In this document: piece by piece, positions 11,840 through 22,943 of the stretch
How positions within the stretch are numbered: position 1 is the stretch's first letter
Layout of the letters: every line of letters starts with the position of its first letter
Source of the DNA: Telopea speciosissima
Lineage: Eukaryota > Streptophyta > Magnoliopsida > Proteales > Proteaceae
Assembly: GCF_018873765.1 (NCBI RefSeq)
Contig: NC_057924.1
Location: forward strand, 3,348,001-3,412,000
Direction: 5' to 3'
Length of the DNA: 64,000 nucleotides
Program-made: the position numbers and the translations under genes
Notes under the pieces: generated by a model
Databases searched by the model: none
The model's input: only the letters and a program-made list of their open reading frames with translations
Told to the model about the DNA's origin: nothing

Positions 11840-14644
11840 AACTGAATGGGTTTTGCTTTATATGATGAGAAATGAAGTTGATTACTGTGGGTTGGAATAT
11901 TTGTTCCTGTAATGTAAGCATAGATGATTGTTGTGGTAATTCAGATGGACTGATTTCTTTGGTGGAGTTGCACTTTGAGTACTACTTAGCAGACACTTTC
12001 TTTGGTTCTAACCAGGTGAGGAATTATGGGGTGGACAAGAGAAGATGGAGCTCTGTGAGATCCTATCTTTGTGGGGATGAAATCAATTCAGTCCTTGCCG
12101 AGGAGGATTCAGCTTCTGTTAGGAGTTCTGAGGCTACTGTTACCCAACCTGTTGGAGAAGATCTGAAAGACGAAGTGGAAATCCAATATGAAGAGAAGGA
12201 AGAATTGAAAGAACAAAAACCCCAGGAAAACCAGAATTCAGGCACTAGAGTCTTGAACAACGAGGAAGCTGCCACTATCATCCAGTCAGCATTTAGAGGG
12301 TTTATGGTTGGATCTCACTCAAGTTATATTTTCCTGGCATATAATCTGTAGATCATTTTCAAAATTAGATAGGAACTTCGATCTCCTCCAAATTTTAGAA
12401 ATCCTGTGAGAAATTTGGACTACCAAATTTTATCACAAAATCCTCTTGAGAATGCTGTGAGATCATAGGATGTCATTGTTTGAAGCTTGATGAAGGCACA
12501 AACTTTAAAATGTTAAAATTTATGTCAAATATTCTCTTTCTAACCCTTTGGATGAAAAGGATAATTTAAAGTTTGTTAGTATTATGGACACAAGAAATTG
12601 GTACTAGGTTCATGGTTGAAGTGTTGCACTGACATTCAATATGCTTGTAGCCTCTGTTATTGTTCTTCTTACTCTGACAATTTGAATGGATGAAATTCAG
12701 GCTAGGCGTCGAAGTGGAATAATGGAAGAGATGTATAACACAGAGAGTCTTCAAGAAATGGCTAGTCCAAGTAGGGTGTCACTCGGGACATCAGTTGAAG
12801 TTCAAACAGGGAACTCTGTGGAAACTCTTACAGTTAGGGAAGAAAGCGTGACTGCCCAACATCGAGTGCAGCAGAAAGCCAGAAGCCAGGTGTCCAAGCT
12901 GAAGGTAAAAAAAAGAAGGCAAGCAATCAGTTCTTTCTTAATGTTTCATGCAATTCTTATATATACTACATAGGTAGTGTAAGTAGCAATGAAGACTTGA
13001 ATGGGCCAGTCAATTTAGTAATAGTTAACAGTCGGCTTGAAAAATTGAGCAAAGATGAATTGGGTGGACAACCTATGAATGAAAACAGTGTACGCATTGG
13101 TTGTAGAGACACCATAGACTGTATATCCAGATATTCTTTTTGTTCCAGGGCAGCACTTGATGCTTAGAATTGCATTTGCTATGAGTGGACCAATTACATA
13201 TTTCTTGTGTACTATAGTGTTGATTGACCACTACAGCTGATTTACTACAACATATCAAAGAATTAAGCCCGTCTTTTTTTCCGTATCATGTTGTCAGTCA
13301 CTAGCTGAACAAAGTTGTCTTAATCTCTGTGAGAAGGAAACTCACAAGCTGCACTTGTAGGACCACAGAAGTACTCATAAAATTCAAAGGCAGACACCTA
13401 TAAATTGTATTAACTCTATAGTAAGCAAATTTAGTAGTAGTGACAAAGGCTTTGCAGAATTAAGACTCAAGAGTAGAATAATGAAACTTTTGGTTGAGTT
13501 ATTTGACCCTCAGTGCACCTAAAATTTCTGTAAAGCTGATGATCTATTCATCTTGAAACATTTTTTCTGGGACATGTATGCTGCAGGGAGACTGGGATGA
13601 CAGCACAGTGAGTAGCAACATATCAAAAATGAGAATCCAGCACAGACTTGAGGCAATGACCAGGCGTGAGAGAGCTCTAGCTTATGCATTCTCTCAACAG
13701 GTATGATAGATCAATTGATTGTCTAATATGAGCATAAAGAAGGTGATCTCAATCCTGAAATAATTTGAGTTCTAATGAATCTGTTGATAGTTACGAATTT
13801 GTTCAAAGAAAAAGTCAACACAATCTGGCACAGCAGAACCCAATATGGGATGGAGCTGGCTTGAACGATGGATGGCAACCCGGCATACAGAAAGTCATTT
13901 GGTCGAAGACCACATGAGCAAGCATCTCAGCTCCGTCAATGGAGATCGAAGATGCGTGATTATTAAGAACAGTTTTGATGTTGGAGAAGAGGAAAGCTGT
14001 GGATCTAATGAGGTACCTGTTGGGGTGGAAAATTTTGCGGTTACAGCACAAAGTATGGATGATAGATACAGGCCAGTTAAGAACAGGCCAAAGCTTACAC
14101 GTACTGTTTCAAGACAAAAAACTGTGCCTACATGCCAGTTCTCAACACAACAGACCAAGGTAAAAACTCATTATTACTGTGACTCATTCAGTCTTATGGT
14201 GAAATTGACTTGATGACAGAAAGAAGAAACTAAATTTGATTCAAGGGAAAGAAAGGGGGGGGGGGATATAATGTCCTAATTTGACCCTTGTCAACAGAAA
14301 GATGCCATGAGTCACTGAATTAGAAATTGCTCAGTTAACTGATAATCAACAGAACTTGTCAAAACTCAGATGGGTGATGAAACTTTTAGGCATTACTAGG
14401 TCAAGAGAGTTACCATTTTAGGAGGAGTTTAATCTTGGTTCATTCTGTCAATACCCCATGATCTGCTGATGTTTCCTTTCTGTTGTAGGTGACCAAAAGT
14501 GATTTTTCAAGGGAACCCAAAAGAGAGAGAAAACAGATGCAAATGCATCCCAGAGGTAACGGAGAGCCAAAGAATAAGGATGCCTCATCACCAGCAACAT
14601 CTGTTCCACTGATCAGTAGTTCCAAGTGTGCCCCTTCAGAGTAA
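11597..14644 (+). CDS. IQ-domain (IQD) calmodulin-binding protein, complete
   Basis: Plant IQD proteins bind calmodulin through IQ motifs and act at microtubules, plasma membrane or nucleus as scaffolds. Exons 11597-11668, 12016-12306, 12701-12904, 13587-13700, 13791-14159 and 14489-14644 join in frame with GT/AG borders to give 401 residues. The start MGLTGELVRSVFSKSRS is the usual basic IQD opening. An IQ motif (EEAATIIQSAFRGFM|ARRRSG) spans residues about 107-126 and is split by intron 2, as is typical of the family. The conserved QHRLEAMTRRERALAYAFSQ block is at about 195-226 and WSWLERWMATR at about 247-257. Residues 70-105 are Glu-rich. A CT/GT microsatellite lies in intron 1. The neighbour eIF1A and the sequence suggest an IQD33-type gene by recalled Arabidopsis gene order, so I give no symbol. 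Confidence 0.9.
11791..11839 (+). repeat. (CT)n-(GT)n microsatellite in IQD intron 1
   Basis: About ten CT units followed, after TTTCT, by about ten GT units. It lies about 120 bases inside intron 1. The length is likely to vary between individuals. Confidence 0.9.
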
Positions 14645-15529
14645 GCAAAAGAAAAAAGTTGGGGCTTTTAAATCTGTTAAAGAGGAGATTAGGTTCTTTA
14701 CTGTTTCTGTAACTATGAAGAGACAGCTTCAAGATAAGCCATATTTCTATCTGTTAGATAGTTGCTTTACTTGCTTCATCTCCTTGAACATACATTGGAA
14801 TTATGAAATAAAAGCACCATGTAGCATATATAATTGTGTTAATTTCAAGTGAAGGTTCATAACCATCAATAGTGTTAAAGAACTTTACCCCAAAAAAAAT
14901 AGAGTTAAAGAAACTTCTGTGAAAAGGACTAGTTTCTTGTTTATAGGGTTGCATGGAAGAGCTAACCTCTGTGAAAATGACTGGTTTCTTAAAGGACAGC
15001 ACCCAATTCAAGAAAGTCTTCACCTAATTTAAAGTTTCAGATCAGTAAAGCTTAGGGTACACTTCCATGGGATTTTTATGTTGAAAGAGGAACTAAGGAT
15101 TTCAAGGGCTTTAGTAGAGATCTTTTTTTTTTAAGATCAGCAATAGGAGAATCTATAAGACTACATTTATAGTATAAAAGGTGTACAGAAGTACAAGGGA
15201 ATGACAATTCCTAAAAACTTCAGGAGCAAAAAAAAGAGATCAAGCTGTAATTTTTCAAGCCATTATTCTTCAATAATCAATCCCATCCAAAGCGATCAAA
15301 GCTAACTAAGACAATTTTAGAGGATCATGCAGTGATTAACAACCATAAAGTACCATGAACGAACTCTCTGGTGGATCAAATTAACTCTTTTTTTCTAAAT
15401 AGTTCTTGGTTTAATAGAACATGCAACAAAATTCGCAACACTCAAGGAAAATTCACTCTGTAGAGACAAATATGCATAAAATCATAAATGGAGTGTTGTG
15501 TGGTCGATGTATTCCTTTAAAATTAAAGG
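14645..15529. other. IQD 3' UTR and intergenic sequence
   Basis: The first few hundred bases after the TAA stop are likely 3' UTR. The rest is AT-rich with no coding potential or clear repeat. Confidence 0.5.
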
Positions 15530-15995
15530 AAAATTTTATAGGACAATCATATGATCGGCTATGATTTATGGTGTAGAATATTGGGCAGTTAAGAATAGCA
15601 TCATATAGATAAACTCAATGTAGCAGAGATGAGGATGTTGAGATGGATGTGTGGCAAAATAAGAAGAATAAAGTAAGGAATGATCACATTAGAGCTATTT
15701 GGGAGTAACTATAATACATGATAAGCTATGAAGACGTCATTTGAGGTGGAATACCATGTTCAACGGAGGCCTTTGTATGCTCCAGTATAGAGGAATGATT
15801 TGATTCCGATTGAAGGAACTAAAAGAGCCAAGACCAGACCTAAAATAACCATAGGAGAAATTGTGAAGAAAGAAATGCATAGGTTAAGCCTTGTATCAAG
15901 TATGACCTCGAATAAAAGTGATTGGTGGGCAAGGATCCTGTACCCAACCTCATTTAGTTGGGATAAGGTTTAGTTATTTCTGTTGTTGTTGTTGG
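15530..15995 (+). mobile_element. RTE-type LINE 3' end, truncated
   Basis: The degenerate reading has the RTE reverse-transcriptase C-terminal signature: YGVEYWAVKN, then a LNVAEMRMLRWMCGK block near 15612-15660. The 3' end is CCCAACCTCATTTAGTTGGGATAAGG followed by a (GTT)n-type tail near 15975-15995, as in plant RTE LINEs. Several stops and frameshifts are present, and it is 5'-truncated, as is usual for LINEs. It is dead. Confidence 0.85.
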
Positions 15996-18900
15996 GTTTC
16001 AGAAATCAGCTTCTAGGAGGTGGATCATTCATTGAAATGCTTCCGTTTAGAATCTTTTGCCTCCCAACACTAGACGCTAAGAATCTTGAAGTGGGTGGGT
16101 GGAGTTTAGACAATATTAGAATTCACAAGAAAGTAAAGTTTTTATTGGGTGCCCTGAAATTGATGACATTCCCATTAATTTATGGAGCAGACATGACTTA
16201 GGGCTCAACTTGGACACTGCTGTTGAAGAAGGAGAAAAGATCCCATACTGTCCAATCTTTCCCATGCTCTCACAAAAAGTGGGGGTGCCACATAAGTATT
16301 TATATTTTATTTTATTTGTATTTATTTTAAAAATGTGGGATCCACATGGATGATACATTTTTTCTAACCACTAATTGGTAGTAGCGTGCAGATTCTATCG
16401 TTGGAAACCCTCTCCCACTGAAGCATTAAGGAAATTCGAATATCATCCATGTTTAGACATCATCTTCGGTACAATTTGTATAGGGTCGGGTTATGATAAG
16501 GTTAGGGTTGTATTTATATTACTATTGCAAAATGAAAAAGGAAGAATTTTCTTACACAAAAAGTGTGAGAAACCAATTGACATTTTAATAATTGGATAGA
16601 TAGAGTTTTCCTTAATTTGAGTATATATTTAATTTGATGATCTATCTCAATCATATAATTTATCATATATTTTTCTTGTTTCCTTAATCACCAAGGATTA
16701 TTATTCTCCAAATAATTCCTACTAATTTTATTTTTTATTTTTTAAATAACTTTGAAACTTTATATTTTTTTATTTAAAAATTAATTCATGACTAGATGAC
16801 ATGGATAATATGTTCACAAGTTTTTCCTTCACCCACGATCTAGTGAGAATCTCTTGACCAAGAGGTTCAGATGGCATGCACAGGGTATCTGGAACAGTGG
16901 AAGGTATCAAAACAGTGGGAGGCGGAGAGGAGAGAATATTATCGACTTCATACAATAGGGGATGGGAGTAATAATGATCCTAGAAAAATGGATGTTTCCA
17001 CGATGGAAAAAAAACTTTTGTCAAAAAATAATGTATGTGATGAAATAAAACATTGATGTAGAAGGCCACCCCTCGGTGTAGGAAATCGCCTCCCAAAGAA
17101 TTAATTGGGTAGCAAACTAATTGGTTTCAAAAATCTGATGAACCAACTTGAATTGACTATGACCGATCCTGATTCTTGTTGATCCGAATAGGACTTTTGG
17201 GATTAATTCATCGTCAATTCTGAGTTTAAAATCCTTGCTACTAACTTAAATTAAAAATTTTTATTTTTTTTTTGTTGCTTGTACATTAAACAAGAAATGA
17301 CCAACAACTACAGGAGCATCCAAACTTGCTCATATAAATCGATGAATATCAGAAGTCAATTAGCATATAATAGTTCAGGCCCATACTCATATCTTACATA
17401 CATGACATGTATACGGGAAATTAAATGGAAGGAAACTTTAAAAAAAAAAATTTGTAATTCCTATCACTCATGTTTATGTGATTAACTCCAAATCGTTCCT
17501 CATTTGATTATTAAATTTCATTTTACTTTGTATTCAAATTCTTGAAAATCACATTTAAAAAGTATTGCTATTAAATGGGAGTGTCTTTCTATCAAAAATA
17601 AATAAATGAGAGTGTTTAACGATATCTCCATAGGTGTATTTAGAACTTGACACCTTCTTTTAATTGTCTTTTATCTTATTCTCAAAAGTTGTTTAAGATA
17701 AGGATATAAAAGGGTTTTCAGAAATAATTTTATAGTAATATATCATTATATCATTATCAAAAATTTTATCACACATTTTTCAAATAAATAAACCGTCAAT
17801 AAAAAATTGTTATAAATAAGTTACAAATTATTTAGAGATAAAGAATGATAGTGGTCATGTGGATGGTGTGATTCCTATGCCGAACATGAACATGTGAAAA
17901 GACCATTAGCCCTAGTAAAATCGAAAACCCCTTCCAAACCAATGCCTATGCACACTCTCAGCGCAGGATCTACACAACCAATTAGCGTTCTCATGTATAT
18001 TTTTATTATTTTTTCTCGTTTATTTTAAGTATGAAAATGTTTTTTCCTTTTTCTTTTTTTTTTTTTTTTTTTTTTTGATAAGATAAACATTAAGTTCTCC
18101 CCCATAGTGGAGTGTTGATGGTTCTCATAGTGGAGTGGTGACGCCTTTTTTTTTAGGACAGCTATTGTCCATTGACATAACGTATATATTCATCCCCACA
18201 TGGCGTGCAATTGGTTGTTTCATTTCCTTTATTCCAACAAATAATACATATGGTTAGGTAGATAGATGCACTGCAGTGCACCATTGAGAACTCAATACAT
18301 GGAACTCCACACCAATCCTAAACGTGCAATTGATTTTTTTTTTTCTTTTCTTTCTTCTCGAGCTCGGCACCTCAGCAAGGATGTCACATCTTCCTCATGT
18401 CGAGCTCTCAAGCCCGCTCTACAGTGCACCGCCACATTAGAGCGACCAGATCAGCCGTCAGTAGGACTGTATCAATATAGAACTTGGCTGATATGGATCG
18501 GCCAGTACGAAACCATCACCAATACTGTGAATGCATAATTGGCAGAGGTAAGTGTAAGGTTGAAGCTAGGTTTTAAACATCAAAATTGGAATAGATCAAT
18601 CCATCTGCCGATTCTGATCTAGAGATATATCCAGATAGTCAGAAAATTCAAAATCATATCTATTGGGTCAAGGAATATCTAGATCCAATCACATCTCGAT
18701 TCATATTTGATCCACATTCGTTTTACATCTCTATCCAGACACATCCCAACTCAGGCCATGAGGTAAGTAATTTTTAAGGTTCAGACCAGTTCCAGCCAAC
18801 CGATTACAATCTCAACCTTGGGTTGGAGAGGTTTCCTTGTCGAATTAGATCCTTTATCCAAGAGATAAGCATTTAACGGGTATACAGAGACATACAGGCA

Positions 18901-20321
18901 AACAAGAACAACTCTTGGTTTCTTCTTGTAGAGCTGTATATGGAGGAAAATGCTTGAACAAGAATCCAAATTACTGCTTATAGCTTTTTTTTGGGTATGA
19001 GGATTTTTTTTTTTTTTGGGGGGGGGGGGGGTAAATAGCGTATGAGATTACAGCTTATAACACAAAACAATTAAAAACGAAATCCACATACACAAAGTTC
19101 ACCAGAGATCTAACATAGTACCAAACAAGCCCTAGTTTTCTCATTACAATTTCCCAAACCCCATCATAAGAACTAGAAATTTCTTCAGGCCACTGAACAT
19201 GGGAGACAAATATGCATTGCTTGGGGTCAAAACCGTAACCCCATCCATCTTGAAAACTGATATAAACATAGGTTTTCTGTACTCTACAGTCTAAACATTC
19301 ATGGCTAGACTTCCAAACACTTCCCATTCTCAAAATTCTATGAAGCTCTGGCAGATTGCCTGGTGACTGCCATGCCTAAAGACCAATAAATTTGCAGAAC
19401 ATAGTGTTCATACAAACATGAATTGAATTGAAGACAATGAAGAAAGCACAAAGGAATAAGTTCAGTGCCCACAATGTTTGACAACAATCCTTCCTTCCTC
19501 CCCCCATGAATCCCATTACAGTCCAAATCCAATAATCCATGCCTACATTTTATCAATAATGCTCAAATTCTTAATCCACCCCAGAAACATTGAAAACCAA
19601 CTTCATCCCATGAAATAAAATCAAATTAAGAACAAGAACCAAAAATTCCATCCACCACACACTAGCCTAACTCCCAGGTTTAGGCCTATCTGGCTATATC
19701 TCCAATTCTCCATCAAGAGTCCAACAAGGAGAAACCAAATTCCATATAACACAAACTAGCCTATCTCCAACAACAGTTCAACAAATAACCCTAATTCCAT
19801 ACACCATATACCAGTCTAGCACCATTACCACACCTATCTCCATCGCAATTTAAGTAGAATATTTGATATCCAAAACCCGTATTTCGGCAATCGAATAAAC
19901 CCAACTCCACAAAATAAAAACGCAAACTGCAGTACCATCCATTCCCACATCGTTTCTTTCAGAAGAAGAGATAAACAAAAACTAACAATTGTACAATTAT
20001 TTGCATAAACGAGAAAGATTAAAATTTCTTAGAACGAAAATGAATAGCAGGAACAGAGCAACAAATAAAGTACGGAAATTGATTGGTTTAATGTTACTTT
20101 CCATCCTATTCATCTGGAAACCCTATTTCAACATGTGCCACCATAAATTCGTACCTGGTAGGGGAGGGGGAGGGGGAGGGTGGGGGGGGGGGGGGGGGGA
20201 AGAACCCTCAAATTTAACTACAGAATACGAATCTCGCGATATTCATCCTTATAAGATTTTATAGTAAACATATTTAAGAAGGTGAAAAAATAAGAAAGGC
20301 AGAAGACAAGATTCCCAAACC
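15996..20321. other. Intergenic, AT-rich; no gene seen
   Basis: 4.3 kb with no supportable gene. It holds a run of about 24 T at 18053-18076 and a T(n)G(n) tract at about 19003-19033. A very G-rich stretch (GGGGAGGGGGA units, then about 17 G) lies at 20160-20201. The last part is probably the eIF1A 3' flank. Scattered short readings here show no conserved motif. Confidence 0.55.
20160..20201 (+). repeat. G-rich tract with quadruplex potential
   Basis: Three GGGGAG-type units followed by GGGTGGGGG and a long G run, about 38 G in 42 bases. This easily meets the four-G-run pattern for a G-quadruplex. It lies about 120 bases beyond the eIF1A stop, on the strand opposite to the eIF1A transcript. 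Confidence 0.85.
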
Positions 20322-20759
20322 CTAGATTTTATCGATGTCCTCATCCTCAAAATCAATATATCCGTCACCAGCACCATCATCCTCCTCGTCGATGCCACCG
20401 GCGATACCCTCGTTGAGACGAGTATTCTCTGGTAGCTCGCCGTAGGCCTTTAACAGCCTTGCCTCGTCGGGCATGTACTTGAGGATGACATCAGCTTTGT
20501 CATCCTGATAATCACGGAGGCCGACGAGTATGATATCACCAGCAGCGATCCAGACTTTCTTGTGCATCTTACCTCGTATGTGGCAGAGACGTTTGGTGCC
20601 GTCGATGCACATGGCTTCGCACCGACCGTTGCCGAGCATACGAAGAACCTGAGCGTATTCTTGGCCATCTTCCTTGAAGACTAGCTCACGCTTCTCATCA
20701 TCGGCTTCGTTCTTTCCTCTCTTCCTGTTCTTACCTCCCTTTCCCTTGTTCTTCGGCAT
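20322..20759 (-). CDS. EIF1A: Translation initiation factor eIF1A, complete single-exon CDS
   Basis: eIF1A binds the A site of the 40S subunit, promotes scanning and start-codon selection, and helps eIF5B join subunits. The 145-residue protein matches the plant family length. It has a basic N-terminal tail ([17 protein letters not shown]) and an S1-like OB fold at about residues 34-100, with [20 protein letters not shown] and [13 protein letters not shown]. An acidic C-terminal tail ends EDEDIDKI, which corresponds to the eIF5B-contacting end. The start is the first ATG after a CTG/CTT-rich leader, and the stop is TAG at 20322-20324. It is convergent with the IQD gene. The CDS is undamaged, but a DNA element sits just upstream of its core promoter. 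Confidence 0.98.
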   Translation of the reverse strand: MPKNKGKGGKNRKRGKNEADDEKRELVFKEDGQEYAQVLRMLGNGRCEAMCIDGTKRLCHIRGKMHKKVWIAAGDIILVGLRDYQDDKADVILKYMPDEARLLKAYGELPENTRLNEGIAGGIDEEDDGAGDGYIDFEDEDIDKI

Positions 20760-20936
20760 CGCTTCTTCTGCTTGCTGCTACTGCTGCTTCTTGTCCTGCA
20801 GCAAACCCTAAATCGAGAAACACAGTCCTTGTTAGCTTTCTCTCTCTATCTCTTCCAACGGTAAGATCGATCCTCGATTTATATAATGCGAGTGGCGTTC
20901 TCCTAGCTGGATAATTTACTCTAATCCTACGGTATT
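20760..20936 (-). promoter_or_regulatory. eIF1A core promoter and 5' leader
   Basis: Read on the minus strand, a TATA-type motif TTATATAAA lies at 20878-20886, about 120 bases upstream of the ATG. A telo-box AAACCCTAA is on the plus strand at 20803-20811, in the leader; this motif is common in plant translation-machinery genes. A CT-rich stretch at 20841-20853 reads GA-rich in the transcript sense. The Mutator-like element begins at about 20937, so only about 50 bases of original DNA remain upstream of the TATA motif. Confidence 0.65.
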
Positions 20937-21086
20937 GGGAAAATTACTTGGACACCCCTATACTGTAGCCATTGCAGTTTACCATTTCTTTCAAGTAGGT
21001 CAAATCCGTTAATTTAGTGATGATGTCATCGGTTAAATTTTTTGTAATGCCTAAACTATCCTAAAAGGTTACTAGAGTGACAGATT

Positions 21087-21267
21087 TACCCCCTTCTTTT
21101 TCTTCATGGCTGTGTGTGAACTCTCATGTGACCTCCCAAAGCCTGGGTACCCCCTTCTTTTTCTTCATGGCTGTGTGTGAACTCTCAGGTGACCTCCCAA
21201 AGCCTGGGTACCCCCTTCTTTTTCTTCATGGCTGTGTGTGAACTCTCAGGTGACCTCCCAAAGCCTG
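21087..21267 (+). repeat. Three tandem copies of a 61 bp unit
   Basis: Units start at 21087, 21148 and 21209 (TACCCCCTTCTTTTTCTTCA...) and end GCCTGGG or GCCTG. They are nearly identical; copy 1 differs at one base (TCATGTG versus TCAGGTG). The repeat lies in the left part of the Mutator-like element. Confidence 0.97.
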
Positions 21268-21350
21268 CTCCCCATAACCCAGAAATCCAAAAACGAATTA
21301 AATTCAATCAAAGTTTGCCCATAAGATTTGAACAAGAAAAACTGTTACAT

Positions 21351-21551
21351 TCAATTGCTCAACAGAGTAGAGACGTTGGAGGCCGCATCAGTGCCGGTGG
21401 CGCCATCGCTCTCAGGGAGGAGGTTGCGGTGGTGGTTGACGTCAGAGTTGGAAGGAGGGTGGTAGTACATCCTCGCCGTCTGAGGACAGTGAGAGTGGAA
21501 GCGAGCAACGATCCTCACCCCTGCAGCCAATATCTCCACATACTTTCCCAT
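21351..21551 (-). pseudogene. Captured gene fragment: small conserved plant protein of unknown function
   Basis: The minus-strand reading of 66 residues begins [20 protein letters not shown] and continues [14 protein letters not shown]. From memory this strongly resembles the N-terminus of a small plant-conserved protein family of unknown function (MG+[28 protein letters not shown]). A leader-like purine-rich stretch precedes the ATG. It ends at a stop after SNVSTLLSN, probably short of the family's full length. It lies wholly between the inverted ends of the Mutator-like element, so I read it as a captured fragment and not a native gene. It points toward eIF1A. Confidence 0.6.
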
Positions 21552-22470
21552 CTCTGCTCTCGCTTTTCTCCGTCTATGATGCTTTAATTTCTCCTCCTCT
21601 CTTCTGAAAAAATTAAAATCTGTTGAGAAGATTAAAGAAAGGAAGACAAGAAAAAAAGAAATATGTTAAAACTTAGAGCAGAACCTTTGATTTCCCAACT
21701 AGGGATTGGAAAGGACATGGGATGCTTCTTCTTCTTCTTCTATCTCTCTCTTACTGATTCAGAAATCAGAAGGTTGGTGTGTGACAGACTTACAGAGGCT
21801 TTGTCGGATAGGACCTGGATTTCACAAGGGAAAATTTGACTATAATGGTAAGGATTTAGAAGGTTTCATCCATCCTTCTCAGTAATTCAGTAGTGGAGAA
21901 GAATCGAACCTGACGAGAGAGAAACCCCCAATTGCTTCCTTCATTGTTCCGCCCTTATCTCCGAGAGACCATATGTGGCTACCGCTCCTCCTTCTCCAGC
22001 GCCGTCAACGGCAGTATCCACCATTCTTCATATTCAAACCCTTAATCGATTTTCAGATTCAAAATCGATTAAGGGTTTTGGGTTATTTTAATTTGAAATT
22101 TTTTTAAGAAAAGAGAAATTTTTTGAAATCGATTAGAGTTTGAAATCAATTAGGGTTTGAAATCAGTAGGGGTAGGGGCGGTAGGGTTGCTAGAGGAGGA
22201 AGAAGAAGAAGAATAAGGAGGAGAAGGGGGGTAAATCTGTCAATTTCACTGTTTTCTTTTGAATAGGTGATAAGGGTAAAATGGATATTTTCAATTAAAT
22301 TCTAACAGCAGACTAACACCGTCAGGTTTCGGGGGTGTTAAGTAATTGTTTCAAATGTTGATAATCATAAGCAAAATGGCTATAGTACAGGCGGTATCCA
22401 AGTAATTTTTTCTATTTTACCCAAAAAAATCCTACGATAATGCATAAGCCCGTTTAAATATGTAATACAG

Positions 22471-22526
22471 GTGGAAAATTTTAGGGAAAATTACATGGGT
22501 GGAAAATTTTAGGGAAAATTACATGA
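22471..22526 (+). repeat. 28 bp tandem duplication of target site plus MITE tip
   Basis: Two copies (22471-22498 and 22499-22526) of a 28 bp unit that contains AAAATTTTA, the MITE's target duplication, plus the first 15 or so bases of its inverted repeat (GGGAAAATTACATG). The second copy continues into the MITE; the first is only a stub. Confidence 0.9.
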
Positions 22527-22934
22527 TTAGCTACTTTTGGGTTTTCATTTACAAAATTGTCCACCCTATGTTTGAGTTAACAAAAATAGACAAAAACAAG
22601 TTAAGGTTTATAAAACTGGACAAAATATTGTCTCTCCCTCCCACACTTATTTTTTTAGACATTTTTACCCCTGTCATTGCCTTCTCGTCCAGGCATCCTT
22701 TGTTCCCTGCAACCCTACCCTTGTCCCAGCCACCGCCATTCTCTGCTATCCCAAGTAACAAAGGAAAAAAAAAGAGATTTTTTCAGAGGGAAACTGTCGA
22801 GGAAGGAAGGAGAGTCACTGTTTTGTCTAGTTTTGTAAAACTAAACTTGTTTTTGTCTATTTTTGTTAACTCAAACATAGGGTGAACAGTTTTGTAAATG
22901 AAAACCCAAAAGTAGCTAATCATGTAATTTTCCC
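22512..22934. mobile_element. Mutator-like MITE, 423 bp, with perfect 9 bp target duplication
   Basis: The ends are inverted repeats of more than 100 bases. The left end starts GGGAAAATTACATGATTAGC and the right end is its inverse, with only a few mismatches through the GTTAACAAAAATAGACAAAA segment. AAAATTTTA flanks both sides exactly (22503-22511 and 22935-22943), the 9 bp signature of Mutator-like elements. There is no coding capacity; readings on both strands are mirror images from the long arms. Confidence 0.95.
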
Positions 22935-22943
22935 AAAATTTTA

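Larger units (their letters stand above)
20937..22427. mobile_element. Mutator-like non-autonomous element (candidate Pack-MULE)
   Basis: The left end begins GGGAAAATTACTTGG, followed by ACACCCCTATACTGTAGCCATT. The right end, read in reverse, has AAATTACTTGGATACCGCC and TGTACTATAGCCATT near 22374-22411, so the ends are inverted repeats. Flanking direct repeats AATCCTACGGTATTG (20923-20937) and AATCCTACGATAATG (22428-22442) match at 13 of 15 positions and probably derive from the target duplication. The right boundary is uncertain by about 10 bases. Inside are a 3 x 61 bp tandem repeat and a captured-looking gene piece, with no transposase. Confidence 0.75.

Noticed and set aside
11872-12351. 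159-codon reading as an independent small gene
   Set aside because: Only 12016-12306 is real coding sequence (IQD exon 2). The ends are intron read-through, and the start lies in intron 1.
21087-21267. Regularly spaced repeats as a possible CRISPR array
   Set aside because: Units are directly abutting with no spacers, lie inside a plant transposable element, and number only three.
21177-21587. 136-codon plus-strand reading
   Set aside because: It starts in the 61 bp tandem repeat and runs antisense through the captured gene piece, which makes better sense on the minus strand.
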